This document shows positions 51,947 through 61,140 of a stretch of DNA of 64,000 nucleotides, piece by piece (position 1 is the stretch's first letter; every line of letters starts with the position of its first letter). The stretch is taken from the NCBI GenBank assembly GCA_964539745.1, contig CAZIJU010000003.1, positions 36,177 through 100,176 of the forward strand, read 5' to 3'. This stretch comes from DSNY01 sp964539745 (lineage in GTDB: Bacteria; Pseudomonadota; Gammaproteobacteria; Burkholderiales; Burkholderiaceae_F). The position numbers and the translations under genes were made by a program. The notes under the pieces were generated by a model. The model made no database searches and was not told where the DNA came from. It saw only the letters and a program-made list of their open reading frames with translations.

Positions 51947-53221
51947 CTAGCCCATCGCGTTGATCCGGAAGCCGGCCGCATACCGCGCCGGCTGGCTGCC
52001 GTCCCAGACAACGCCATCGATCAGCCGCGAGGTCCGCATCGGCGCTTTCGGTACGCTCACGTTGGCGGCGGCAGCGGCATCCTTGTACAGATCGATCCGG
52101 TTGATTTGCCGGGCGATGCCGAGGTAGTCGACGTCGGCCTTCAGCAGCCCCCAGCGCCGGTGCTGCGTCAGAAACCACATACCGTCGGACAGGTACGGGA
52201 AGTTGACGGCTCCGTCGTTGAAAAACTTCATGTGGTTGGGGTCATCCCAGGTCTTTCCGAGTCCGTTCTGATAGCGGCCCAAAATGCGCTGGTTGATCAC
52301 ATCCGCTGCGGTGTTGACGTAGGCCCTGTCGGCGATCACTTCGGCCATCTTCCGGCGATTGGACAGGCTCGCGTCGATCCAGCGGCTCGCCTCCAGGATC
52401 GCTGCGGTCATCGCCCGGCAGGTATTCGGGTACTTCTGCGCGAACTCGGCGGTGGTGCCGAGCACCTTTTCCGGATGGTCCTTCCAGATGTCCTGCGATG
52501 TGGCGGCGCTGATTCCGATGCCGTCGGCGATCGCGCGGTGGTTCCACGGCTCGCCCACGCAGTAGCCGTCCATGTTGCCGACCCGCATGTTGGCCACCAT
52601 CTGCGGCGGTGGCACGGTGATCACCTTCGCCTCGGTCATCGGGTTCACGCCATGGGCGGCAAGCCAGTAGTACAGCCACATCGCGTGCGTGCCGGTCGGG
52701 AACGTCTGCGCGAAGGTGTAGTCGCGCCTTTCGCGATCCATCAGCTTTTTCAGCGTCGGCCCTTCGACCGCGCCCTTTTCGGCCAGCTTCTTGCTGAGGG
52801 TGATGCCCTGCCCGTTGTGGTTGATCGTCATCAACACCGCCATGTCCTTTTTCGGGCCGCCGATGCCGACATGGACTCCGTAGACGAGCCCATAGAGCAC
52901 GTGCGCGGCGTCGAGCTCGCCGGTGACGAGCTTGTCGCGAACGGCTGCCCAGCTCGCCTCCTTGGTCGGCACGATCCTCAGACCGTACTTCTGGTCGAAC
53001 CCGTTGACCGCGGCCATCACCACCGACGCGCAGTCGGTCAGCGGAATGAAACCGATCCGCACTTCCTTTTTCTCGGGCGCGTCGGATCCCGCGGCATAGG
53101 CCGCCGGGTGCATCGACGGCGCGGTGCCGAGCGCTGCCGCGGCCGCGGCCGAATTCCTGATGAACCTGCGGCGCGGCGCGCTCACCGGTTTCATTCCTTT
53201 CCGCGCTTTGCGATCGAACAT
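51947..53221 (-). CDS. nrtA: nitrate-binding protein of ABC transporter (Tat-exported)
   Basis: 424 residues from ATG 53221, chosen for the GTGGAG site before it; an ATG at 53248 lies inside the terminator U-tract and lacks one. The N-terminus has a twin-arginine signal (PRRRFIRNSAAAAAALG) ending near AAYAAG. The mature part is NrtA/CmpA-like: IGFIPLTDCASVVMA, TFPTGTHAMWLYYWLA and NMDGYCVGEPWN. It captures nitrate (possibly nitrite) in the periplasm. It is the first gene of the nrtABD-nirBD-nasA operon and is preceded by a regulated leader. Confidence 0.93.
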   Translation of the reverse strand: MFDRKARKGMKPVSAPRRRFIRNSAAAAAALGTAPSMHPAAYAAGSDAPEKKEVRIGFIPLTDCASVVMAAVNGFDQKYGLRIVPTKEASWAAVRDKLVTGELDAAHVLYGLVYGVHVGIGGPKKDMAVLMTINHNGQGITLSKKLAEKGAVEGPTLKKLMDRERRDYTFAQTFPTGTHAMWLYYWLAAHGVNPMTEAKVITVPPPQMVANMRVGNMDGYCVGEPWNHRAIADGIGISAATSQDIWKDHPEKVLGTTAEFAQKYPNTCRAMTAAILEASRWIDASLSNRRKMAEVIADRAYVNTAADVINQRILGRYQNGLGKTWDDPNHMKFFNDGAVNFPYLSDGMWFLTQHRRWGLLKADVDYLGIARQINRIDLYKDAAAAANVSVPKAPMRTSRLIDGVVWDGSQPARYAAGFRINAMG

Positions 53222-53246
53222 CGACGTCTCCACGAACGGGATGGAC

Positions 53247-53303
53247 AAAACAAAACGGCGTCACGACACCTGCGCGCGAGCCGCGCGTTGGATGTCGGAC
53301 GCC
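53247..53303 (-). terminator. intrinsic terminator in the nrtA leader
   Basis: On the minus strand GGCGTCCGACA (53303-53293) can pair with TGTCGTGACGCC (53268-53257), with a nested CGCGCG stem at the tip, followed by TTTTGTTTT (53255-53247). This is a full rho-independent terminator before nrtA. Its 5' arm overlaps the second ANTAR-type hairpin, so the two structures exclude each other. Confidence 0.75.
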
Positions 53304-53337
53304 GTTGTCCGTCAGAGCGGCCACGCCATCGTGGCCG
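53293..53337 (-). promoter_or_regulatory. ANTAR-target dual hairpin in nrtA leader
   Basis: Two short hairpins with six-base loops lie in tandem on the minus strand. P1 (53337-53318) has stem CGGCCAC/GTGGCCG and loop GATGGC. P2 (53311-53296) has stem CGGAC/GTCCG and loop AACGGC, matching the A1/G4 loop rule for ANTAR-protein targets; P1 has G at loop position 1 instead of A. P2 shares bases with the terminator's 5' arm, so NasT binding that stabilises P2 would let transcription continue. Confidence 0.65.
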
Positions 53338-53350
53338 ACGACTTTCAGAA

Positions 53351-53366
53351 AGCAGATGCCGTGCCA
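53351..53366 (-). promoter_or_regulatory. sigma-54 (RpoN) promoter of nrtA
   Basis: Minus-strand TGGCACGGCATCTGCT fits TGGCAC-N5-TTGCW with one mismatch and the required 10 nt between the GG (-24) and GC (-12). The predicted start, near 53340, falls just before hairpin P1, which supports both calls. A TGGTGC-N6-GCACCA palindrome lies at 53443-53460, about 100 nt upstream, where an enhancer would be expected. Confidence 0.65.
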
Positions 53367-53509
53367 GCGGCGTCGCCGCTTTCAACCCATTGATTTCACG
53401 TGCAGATCCGCGGATGGGCGCAACGCCGTGATCGTCGCATCGTGGTGCGGCGATGCACCATGGGAAGGCTTGCGCGTCATTGCATGCACCGCGATTTGGC
53501 GCGCGGGCG

Positions 53510-54106
53510 TCAAGACAAGAGCGACTTCGCGTCAATGATCCGGTCGGCGATCTCGACCAGCTTGAGCTTGCGATCCATCGCCAGGCGGCGCAGCTGCGCG
53601 TACGCGGCCTGTTCGCCGAGCCCGAGTTCGCGCATCAGAATGCCCTTGGCCTGTTCGATGCGCTTGCGTGCCGCGAGCTGTTCGCGCGCCCGACTCAGTT
53701 CGCGCCTGAGTGCGGCCTCCTGCTCGAAGCGCGCGATCGCGACGTTCAGCACCGGCACGAGCCGGTGCAACTGCATGCCGGCGACGACGTAGGCGCTGAC
53801 GCCGGCGGCGAGCGCACGCTGCATCAGCGCGCGGTTCGGGTCGTCGGTGAAGACGACCACCGGACGCGGCATGCGTGCCGACAGCGCTGCGAGATTCTCG
53901 AGCGTGTCGCGCGACGGCGAGTCGCTGTCGACGATCACGATATCGGGCTGCAGCCGCTGTACGCAATCGTGGATCAGCAGCGGCGAGTCGAGCACGCCGA
54001 CGACCTCGCAGCCCAGGCGCGCAAGCGCGTCGCGCAGGGCATCGATGCGTCCGGCGCCGTCGTCGATCAGTAGCAGGCGCAGGCGAGGCGGCAGATCGCC
54101 GTGCAA
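53510..54106 (-). CDS. nasT: NasT-type ANTAR antitermination response regulator
   Basis: 198 residues from a TTG at 54106, supported by GGAGG upstream; no ATG or GTG fits. The receiver domain (LLLIDDGAGRIDALRDAL; candidate acceptor Asp60 in IVDSDSPS) precedes an ANTAR RNA-binding domain (KRIEQAKGILMRELGLGEQAAYAQLRRLAM). NasT relatives bind leader RNA and allow read-through of nas operons when nitrate is present. The matching leader is directly downstream, before nrtA. No NasS nitrate-sensor gene is in the window. Confidence 0.9.
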   Translation of the reverse strand: MHGDLPPRLRLLLIDDGAGRIDALRDALARLGCEVVGVLDSPLLIHDCVQRLQPDIVIVDSDSPSRDTLENLAALSARMPRPVVVFTDDPNRALMQRALAAGVSAYVVAGMQLHRLVPVLNVAIARFEQEAALRRELSRAREQLAARKRIEQAKGILMRELGLGEQAAYAQLRRLAMDRKLKLVEIADRIIDAKSLLS

Positions 54107-54216
54107 ACCGAGCCTCCGTTGACCCTCGTTCGCAATGCCGGAAGCGGGCCGCGGCCGCACACCGCGGTCCGCCCCTGCCTCAGGGCAGCAAGGTCCGTGC
54201 CTGCGAGTTCGCTCGG

Positions 54217-55626
54217 TTACCGCGAATCGACGAGCGCTTCCGCCGACCAGCCGCCGCCCAGCGCCTTGTACAGATCGGCGAGCGCGGCCTGGCGGTCGCG
54301 CAGCGCGGCGATGCGTTCGCGCTCGGCGGCGAGCAGACCGCGCTGCGCATCGAGCACTTCGAGGTAGCTCGAGTAGCCGGCACGGTGGCGCAGCTCGGCC
54401 AGCCGCAGCGCTTCGGCGAGCTTGGCGCGCCGCTCTTGCTGCGCGGCAAGCGCGGCGCGCGCGCCGCGGTGTGCGACCAGCGCGTCGTGTACGTCGCGGA
54501 ACGCCGCCTGCACCGCCTGCTGGTAACCGAGCGCGGCCTGCTCGCGCCGCGCGGTGGCGGCATCGACCTGCGCGCCGATGCGATGGGCGCCGACGATCGG
54601 CTGCACGAGTCGCGCCGCGATCGACCAGACGCGCGCGGGGCTCGTCAGAAGATCCGATAGCTCCGCGCTTTCGCCGCCGAACGACGCGGTCAGCGCGAGC
54701 GACGGGAAATACTGCGCGCGCGCCTCGCTGACGCGCGCGTCGGCCGCGGCCAGCGCGGCTTCGGCGCGGCGCACGTCGGGGCGGCGCGCGAGCAGATCCG
54801 AAGGCAGGCTGGGCGGCACCTCCGGGCCCGGGTCGAACTTCTCGAGGTCGACCCCGCGCGCGACTTGCGGCGCGAAAACGGCGCGCGCGCTGCGTCCGGC
54901 GAGCAGCGCGAGCGCGGACTCGGTCTGCGCGACCGCGCGTTCGAGCGCAGGCACGGCGGCCGCGACCGCCGCGCGTTCGGCTTCGGCCTGCGCGAATTCG
55001 AACTCGCTCGCCACGCCCACCTCGCGCCGGCGCTGCTGCAGGCGGACGTTTTCGTCGCGGGTGACAAGCGTGGCGCGCGTCAACGCGAGTTCGGCATCGA
55101 ATGCGCGCAGCGAAAAATACGTCGTCGCCACCTGCGCGGCGAGGGCGATGCGTACGGTCTGCGCGTCGTAGCGCGTCGCCAGCAGGCCGGCGTCGGCGGC
55201 ATCGCGGCCCGAACGCAGCTTGCCCCACAGGTCGACCTCGTACGCGGCCGCAAGCCCCAGGTCGTGGGTCGTCGACGTGAACGGCGGGCCCTGCCGCAGA
55301 TCGGTCGCTTCGCTGCGCCGGCTGCGGTTCGAGCTTGCGGTGACGTCGAGCGACGGGAACAGCGCCGAACGCGCAAGCCGCAGGTTGGCGCGCGCCTCGT
55401 CGATGCGCGCCACCGCCGCGCGCAGGTCGAGGTTGTTGGCGAGCGCCTCTTCGATCAGCGCGGTCAGTTGCGTATCGTTGAACAGCGTCCACCAGCGATC
55501 CAGCCCGGCCGGCGCCGGCGCGGTCGCCGCCGGCAGATCGAGCGCGGGTTGCGCGCTTTCGGTCGTCGCGCAGGCGGCGAGCAGCGACGCGACGGCGAGC
55601 GCGGCAAGCGTGCGGACCGGTTTCAT
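54217..55626 (-). CDS. RND efflux outer-membrane lipoprotein (NodT family)
   Basis: 469 residues. A lipoprotein signal with lipobox LLAACA puts the acylated Cys near residue 19. Two TolC-like repeats follow; WWTLFNDTQLTALIEEALANNLDL and the AAYEVDLWGKLR segment are typical of the NodT/OprM group. It forms the outer-membrane channel for the RND pump. The start overlaps the pump gene's stop. Confidence 0.92.
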   Translation of the reverse strand: MKPVRTLAALAVASLLAACATTESAQPALDLPAATAPAPAGLDRWWTLFNDTQLTALIEEALANNLDLRAAVARIDEARANLRLARSALFPSLDVTASSNRSRRSEATDLRQGPPFTSTTHDLGLAAAYEVDLWGKLRSGRDAADAGLLATRYDAQTVRIALAAQVATTYFSLRAFDAELALTRATLVTRDENVRLQQRRREVGVASEFEFAQAEAERAAVAAAVPALERAVAQTESALALLAGRSARAVFAPQVARGVDLEKFDPGPEVPPSLPSDLLARRPDVRRAEAALAAADARVSEARAQYFPSLALTASFGGESAELSDLLTSPARVWSIAARLVQPIVGAHRIGAQVDAATARREQAALGYQQAVQAAFRDVHDALVAHRGARAALAAQQERRAKLAEALRLAELRHRAGYSSYLEVLDAQRGLLAAERERIAALRDRQAALADLYKALGGGWSAEALVDSR

Positions 55627-58600
55627 CGTTTGCCCTCCAGCACCGCGATCGCGGTCGCGTGCATCTCGGCGCTGCGCCGTTCGCCTTCGGCGACCTCGGC
55701 GTACAGCTCGGTCGCCGAACGCGTCTCGCGCAGCCTGCGGTCGGTCAGGATCTTGAAGAACAGCGGGATGAAGAAGATCGCGAGGAAGGTCGCGGCCATC
55801 ATGCCGCCCATCACGCCGGTGCCGACCGAGTGCCTGGCGCCTGCGCCGGCGCCGCTGGAAATCACCAGCGGCAGCACGCCGAGGATGAACGCGAGCGAGG
55901 TCATCAGGATCGGCCGGAAGCGCAGCCGTGCCGCTTCGATCGCCGCGGCCGCCGCCGAATAGCCCTCGCGCACCTTCAGCACCGCGAACTCGACGATCAG
56001 GATCGCGTTTTTCGCGGCCAGCCCCAGCAGCGTGACCAGCCCGATCTGGAAATACACGTCGTTGGCGAGCGGCGCGCGGCCGAGGAACATGTTGACGTAG
56101 CCGCCGATCCACACTGCGGCGAGCGCGCCGAAGGTGCCGAAAGGCAGCGCGAGCAGCACCGAAATCGGCAGCGACCAGCGCTCGTACAGCGCGGCGAGGA
56201 TCAGGAACACCATGATCGCCGCCATCGCGAGCGCCAAGCCGCCGGCGCCGCCGGACTTCTTCTCCTGGAACGACGCGCCGCCCCAGTCGAAACTGAAGTC
56301 CGCCGGCAGCGTTTCCGCCGCGATTCTCTCGACGCGCGCGATCGCCTGCCCGGTGCTGACGCCCGGCGCCCCCTGGCCGAAGATCTTCACCGCGGGCAGG
56401 TTGTTGAAGCGGTCGAGCGAGTCCGGCCCCGACGAATAGCGGACGTTCGCGAGCGAGCGCAGCGGCACCATCTCGCCGCGCTCGGAGCGCACCCACACCG
56501 CGCCGATGTCGTCGGGCCGGTTCCGGTACTGCGGCTCGGCGCTCATCAGCACCTGCCAGGTGCGGCCGTAGCGGTTGAAGTCGTTGACGTAGTAGTAGCC
56601 GAGCGTCGAGGCGAGCGTATCGAAGACGTCGTCAACCGGCACGCCGAGCGCCTTCGCCTTCTCGCGGTCGACGTCGACGCGAAGCTGCGGCACGTTCGCG
56701 CGCCACAGCGTCTGTGCGCCGCCGAGCATCGGGTCGGAATTCAGCCGGCCGAGGAGCTGCTGCAGCACCTCCTGCGTCTTCGCCGGGCCGCCTTCGCCGC
56801 GATTCTGCAGATACAGCTCGTAGCCGCCGGCGGTGCCGATGCCGAAGATCGGCGGCGGCGCGAACGCCAGAACCAGCGCTTCCTTGATGTGGCCGGTCTG
56901 CATGAAGAACTGGCCGACGAGCTGAGGCGTCGTCGCGTCGCGCTCGTCCCAGTGCTTTTGCGTGACGAAGATCGTCGCCGCGTTGTTGCGGAAGCTGCCG
57001 CCCAGGAAGTCGAAGCCGGTGAACGCGACCACGTCCTGGTTGACCGGGTTCTTCTGCAGGATGTCGGTGACCTGGCGCGTGACCTTGTCGGTCCGCTGCA
57101 GCGAAGCGCCGTCGGGCAGGATCACCGCGGCGATGTAGAAGCCCTGGTCCTCGTCGGGCACCAGCGAGCCCGGCGTGGCGCGCCACAGCCCGGCGGTGAT
57201 CACGACCATGCCGGCGAACAGCGCGACGCCGAGCGCGCCGCGCCGGATCATCCAGGTCACGCCCGACACGTAGCGCCCGGTCACGCGGCCGAACCAGCCG
57301 TTGAACCAGCGGAAGAATCCCCACGGCGCCTTGTGCTCGTTTCTCAGGATCATCACGCACAGCGCAGGCGTCAGCGTCAGCGCGACGATGCCCGAGATCA
57401 CGACCGAGATGGAGATCGTGATCGCGAACTGGCGGTACAGCTCGCCGGTCAGCCCGCCGAGGAATGCGATCGGCACGAACACCGACACCAGCACCAGCAC
57501 GATCGCGACGACCGGGCCGCTGACCTCGCGCATCGCCTCGATCGCCGCTTCGCGCGCGCCGAGTCGTTCCTCGTGCATGATGCGCTCGACGTTCTCCAGC
57601 ACGACGATCGCGTCGTCGACGACGATGCCGATCGACAGCACCATGCCGAACAGCGTCAGCGTGTTGATCGAGTAGCCGAGCAGGTACAGCCCGGCGAAGG
57701 TGCCGATCAGCGACACCGGCACCGCGACGATCGGGATCAGCGTCGCGCGCCAGTTCTGCAGGAACAGGAACACGACCGCGATCACCAGCAGCATCGCCTC
57801 GCCGAGCGTCTTGACGACTTCGCGGATAGACACTTCGACGAAGCGCGTCGTGTCGTACGCGACCGCGTACGAAAGCCCCTGCGGGAAACGCTCCGCCAGA
57901 CGCGCGACCGTCTGCTTGACGTCGCCCGCCACTTCGAGCGCGTTCGCGCCCGGCTGCAGGAAGATGCCGACCAGCGTGGCGCTCCTGCCGTTGTACGTGC
58001 CGTTGAACTCGTAGTCCTTGCTGCCCAGCTCGATGCGCGCGACGTCCTTCAACCGGATCGTGGCGCCGCCGGGACTGCCGCGGACGATGATCTCCTCGAA
58101 CTCCTTCGGGTCCGCCAGCCGTCCCTGCGTCGTGATCGTGTAGACGAGTTCCTGCTCGCCGCTGTACGGCGCCTGGCCGACCTTGCCGGCGGCGAACTGG
58201 GCGTTCTGCTCGTTGATCGCGCGCGCGATGTCGCCGGTCGTGAGCCGCAGTTGCGCGAGCCGGTCCGGACGCACCCAGATCCGCATCGCGTAGTCCTTCG
58301 CGCCGAAGATCTGCACGTTAATCGTGCCGGGGATGCGCTTCAGCTCGTCGAGCACGTTCAGCGTCACGTAGTTCGACGTGTACAGATCGTCGAAGCGGCC
58401 GTCCGGCGAAAAGAACGCGATGACCTGCAGGAAGCTCGACGAACCCTTCTCGACCGTGACGCCCTGCCGCCGCACTTCCTGCGGCAGCCGCGATTCGGCC
58501 TGCTTGACACGGTTGTTGACGGTGAGCGCCGCCTGGTCGACGTTCGTGCCGATCTCGAACGTCACCTGGATCTGCGCGATCCCGTTCGACGACGAGTTCG

Positions 58601-58841
58601 AGCCCATGTACAGCATGCCCTCGACGCCGTTGATCGCGTTTTCGAGCGGGGCGGCGACGGTCTTTTCGATCACGTCGGCCGACGCCCCCGGATAGATCGC
58701 CTGCACCGTGACCACCGGCGGCGCGATCTCCGGGTACTGCGCGATCGGCAGGTTGCGCATCGCCGCGAGGCCCGCGAGCACGATGAAGATCGACAGCACC
58801 GCGGCGAAGATCGGGCGGTCGATGAAGAAGCGGGAGAACAT
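55623..58841 (-). CDS. RND multidrug efflux permease (HAE1 family)
   Basis: 1072 residues, AcrB/MexB-like. MFSRFFIDRPIFAAVLS is the canonical N-terminus; the transmembrane proton-relay Asp pair lies in GIVVDDAIVVLENVER. Two large periplasmic loops and twelve membrane helices are evident. It exports hydrophobic compounds using the proton gradient. The substrate cannot be predicted. It lies 140 nt after the adaptor gene; that gap contains a GGAGTC direct-repeat run and a G-rich extragenic sequence. No TetR repressor is adjacent. Confidence 0.95.
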   Translation of the reverse strand: MFSRFFIDRPIFAAVLSIFIVLAGLAAMRNLPIAQYPEIAPPVVTVQAIYPGASADVIEKTVAAPLENAINGVEGMLYMGSNSSSNGIAQIQVTFEIGTNVDQAALTVNNRVKQAESRLPQEVRRQGVTVEKGSSSFLQVIAFFSPDGRFDDLYTSNYVTLNVLDELKRIPGTINVQIFGAKDYAMRIWVRPDRLAQLRLTTGDIARAINEQNAQFAAGKVGQAPYSGEQELVYTITTQGRLADPKEFEEIIVRGSPGGATIRLKDVARIELGSKDYEFNGTYNGRSATLVGIFLQPGANALEVAGDVKQTVARLAERFPQGLSYAVAYDTTRFVEVSIREVVKTLGEAMLLVIAVVFLFLQNWRATLIPIVAVPVSLIGTFAGLYLLGYSINTLTLFGMVLSIGIVVDDAIVVLENVERIMHEERLGAREAAIEAMREVSGPVVAIVLVLVSVFVPIAFLGGLTGELYRQFAITISISVVISGIVALTLTPALCVMILRNEHKAPWGFFRWFNGWFGRVTGRYVSGVTWMIRRGALGVALFAGMVVITAGLWRATPGSLVPDEDQGFYIAAVILPDGASLQRTDKVTRQVTDILQKNPVNQDVVAFTGFDFLGGSFRNNAATIFVTQKHWDERDATTPQLVGQFFMQTGHIKEALVLAFAPPPIFGIGTAGGYELYLQNRGEGGPAKTQEVLQQLLGRLNSDPMLGGAQTLWRANVPQLRVDVDREKAKALGVPVDDVFDTLASTLGYYYVNDFNRYGRTWQVLMSAEPQYRNRPDDIGAVWVRSERGEMVPLRSLANVRYSSGPDSLDRFNNLPAVKIFGQGAPGVSTGQAIARVERIAAETLPADFSFDWGGASFQEKKSGGAGGLALAMAAIMVFLILAALYERWSLPISVLLALPFGTFGALAAVWIGGYVNMFLGRAPLANDVYFQIGLVTLLGLAAKNAILIVEFAVLKVREGYSAAAAAIEAARLRFRPILMTSLAFILGVLPLVISSGAGAGARHSVGTGVMGGMMAATFLAIFFIPLFFKILTDRRLRETRSATELYAEVAEGERRSAEMHATAIAVLEGKR

Positions 58842-58981
58842 GGGATCGGAGTCGGGAGTCGGAGTCGGTGAAGGGCGCTCGCGCGCCGCGGACGAGGGAA
58901 GAGGGTCGGGGTGAGGGCGGCAAGCTCGCGCGACCGCTCCTGCCCCCGTCTCCCCGACGACCGGGACGAGGGCGTCTCGGC

Positions 58982-60226
58982 TTAGTTTTTCCTCACTTCG
59001 CCTTTTGCGGAGCCGGCCTTTCCGGCGTCGGCCTGCGGCGGCGCGCCGATGACGATCGGCGCGCCGGTCGGGATCGGGAAGATCTTCGCCATGCCTTCGA
59101 CGACGACCTGATCGCCGGGCTTCAGCCCCGACTCGACGATCCACTGATTGGCGCCTTCGATCTCGACCCAGTCGCCGACCGTGACCGGCCGCGGCAGCGC
59201 GATGTCCTTGCCTTCGGGCGACTTGGCGGCGACGTAGACGAACTTGCCTTGCGGTCCGTCCATCACCGCGCGCTGCGGAACGACGATCGCGTTCGGCCGC
59301 GCGGCGCCGTTCAACTGCACGCGCACGAACTGCCCCGGATGCAGCACGCCGTCCGGATTGGCGATTTCCGCGCGCGCGTCGAACGATCCCGTCGCGGGAT
59401 TGATGCGCGCGTCGATGAACGACAGCTTGCCCTTGCGCGGAAACACCGAGCCGTCGGCGAGCCGCAGCATCACTTCGAGCGCGCCTTTCTTCGGGTCGGG
59501 CAACACGAGCCTGCCTTCGGCGACGAGTTTGTCGAATCTGAGCTTCTCGTTTTCCGACACGCTGAAGTTCACGTGCAGCGGATCGATCTGCGAAACCGTC
59601 GTCAGCAGGCTGTCCGCTCCCGGCGACACGAGGCTGCCTTCGGACTTCTGCGCGCGGCTCGCAAATCCGCTGACCGGCGCGGTGACCGTCGTGTACGAGA
59701 GGTTCAGCCGCGCTTCGGCGAGACGCGCCTGCGCGAGCTTCACGCCCGCGGCCGCGCTTTCCTCCGCCGACACCGCGTCGTCGTATTCGCGCTGGCTGAC
59801 GGCCTTGTCGCCGACCAGCGGCTTGAGCCGCTCGGCCAGGCGCCGGGCCTGCGCGAGTTGCGCCTCGGCCTGCGCGAGCGCGGCTTCGGCCTGCTGGAGC
59901 TGCGCGGCATAGGGCTTCGGGTCGATGACGAACATCGTTTGCCCCGCCTTCACCGCGCCGCCCTCCTGATACGTGCGGCGCTCGAGGATGCCTTGCACGC
60001 GCGCGCGCACCTCGGCCTCCTTCGATCCTGCCGTCTGGCCGACGTATTCGAAGCGCACCGGTACGGTCGCAGCCTTCACCTGCAGCAAGGTCACCGGTGC
60101 GGGCGGAAACCCGCCGAAGCCGCCGTGCTGATTGCCGCCGCTGCAGGCGGCGAGCGTCGAGGCGAGCAGCGCGGCCGCCGTGACCGCGCGGACGCGGCGT
60201 GATTGAGTGAGAGTCGTCGCGTTCAT
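58982..60226 (-). CDS. RND efflux periplasmic adaptor (membrane fusion protein)
   Basis: 414 residues with a lipobox (TLAACS, Cys near residue 28). The lipoyl/barrel-sandwich halves flank an alpha-hairpin (about 105-165; AQLQQAEAALAQAEAQLAQA), followed by a beta barrel (RPVTVGDWVEIEGA). It joins the pump to the outer-membrane channel. GGAAAGAG precedes the ATG. First gene of the efflux operon. Confidence 0.93.
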   Translation of the reverse strand: MNATTLTQSRRVRAVTAAALLASTLAACSGGNQHGGFGGFPPAPVTLLQVKAATVPVRFEYVGQTAGSKEAEVRARVQGILERRTYQEGGAVKAGQTMFVIDPKPYAAQLQQAEAALAQAEAQLAQARRLAERLKPLVGDKAVSQREYDDAVSAEESAAAGVKLAQARLAEARLNLSYTTVTAPVSGFASRAQKSEGSLVSPGADSLLTTVSQIDPLHVNFSVSENEKLRFDKLVAEGRLVLPDPKKGALEVMLRLADGSVFPRKGKLSFIDARINPATGSFDARAEIANPDGVLHPGQFVRVQLNGAARPNAIVVPQRAVMDGPQGKFVYVAAKSPEGKDIALPRPVTVGDWVEIEGANQWIVESGLKPGDQVVVEGMAKIFPIPTGAPIVIGAPPQADAGKAGSAKGEVRKN

Positions 60227-60579
60227 CTCTTTCCGACACGCGGCCGAGTGCGGCCGCCGAAGCGTTCGCCTCCCCTTGCGGGGAGTGGGAAGGGGTGGCG
60301 TTTCATGACGAGTGGTCGATCGCGCGCGGCGTGAATCGACACGTCTCGTGGCATGAGCGGCGGGAAAAATTGCGTTTGTGACTCGGCAGTGTTACGGGAA
60401 GATGTCCGACGCCGGATGCTCTGTTGCAAATGCAATCTGGCGCCGGGGCCATCCGCGCAAGGGCACGAAGTGTGACGGCGTGCGCGAGGCGGCGCTGCAC
60501 GCGAATGCGGGAGTCGAACGATGCGGCGCGAGCCGATCCACGCGGCGTCCGTTCGGCCGTGGCGCGCCGGCTGCGCGTT
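60227..60579. other. non-coding gap upstream of the efflux operon
   Basis: 353 nt between the DUF3563 stop and the adaptor start, both minus-strand. No convincing frame is seen. A small hairpin CTCCCC-ttgc-GGGGAG lies at 60270-60285, close to the adaptor gene, and the segment around 60360-60420 is less GC-rich, where a promoter would be expected. Confidence 0.4.
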
Positions 60580-60882
60580 TCAGCAGATGCCGGACCCGCA
60601 GCCCATGTCCCGCTCCAGGCGCCGGATGCGCTGCTCGAGATCGCACAGGTCGGTCGCCTGCGACAGGTAGCGCTCGACGGCGCGCATGCGCGCGTCGTCG
60701 AACTGGTCCGCGAACCAACTGGCGAGCTTCGGAAAGAAGCGGCGCATGGCCTCGGCGCGGCGGGCCGCGACGGCGCGCGGGGCGGCATCCGCTCGGGCCG
60801 GACGGACGGCCGTCGCTTGGACCGATCGCGGCGCGTCGTGGATAAGGCCGTCGCCTTCGTACATCGGTGTCTGTGCTCGCAT
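60580..60882 (-). CDS. DUF3563-like small protein
   Basis: 100 residues from ATG 60882, which follows AAAGGAAA. The C-terminal part RAVERYLSQATDLCDLEQRIRRLER matches the DUF3563 pattern (YL..a.dl.dLE.R.R.lER), a family known mainly from Burkholderiales. A FFPKLASWFADQF segment precedes it. The last residues (MGCGSGIC) hold two Cys. Function unknown. Confidence 0.75.
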   Translation of the reverse strand: MRAQTPMYEGDGLIHDAPRSVQATAVRPARADAAPRAVAARRAEAMRRFFPKLASWFADQFDDARMRAVERYLSQATDLCDLEQRIRRLERDMGCGSGIC

Positions 60883-61140
60883 GATGTTTCCTTTCACCTC
60901 GTCTCGAGGCATGGTGTTGCGGTGCACACTAGCGCATCTAAGGTCGAAACGTGCGAAGAAAAAGCATTGAAATCAGCCAATTAGGCGAGTTACTCGAATT
61001 CGCTCCGCCGGCCATTTTGACGCAGTGCAAGCGGCAGTTTAGGCCCAGCCGGGACCGTGCCGACCGGCCGGCGCGGCGCGCCTGGGCGGATCGGGCTGCC
61101 GCCGGCCGCATCCGCTTGCGGGGAGCGAGCGGCGCCCTTC
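60883..61140. other. intergenic, AT-richer core
   Basis: The gap between the DUF3563 gene and icmF is divergent and must hold both promoters. A locally AT-rich stretch (about 60925-61000) contains the palindromes CGAGTTACTCG (60986-60996) and CGAATTCG (60995-61002), possible operators. No gene is seen. Confidence 0.4.

Noticed and set aside
53443..53460. Consensus NtrC enhancer
   Set aside because: TGGTGC-N6-GCACCA is a good palindrome at a suitable distance, but its half-sites are in the opposite order to the NtrC consensus (TGCACC...GGTGCA), so it is noted only as a candidate element.
55659..58871. 1070-codon plus-strand frame
   Set aside because: It lies opposite the RND permease gene and has no recognisable domain.
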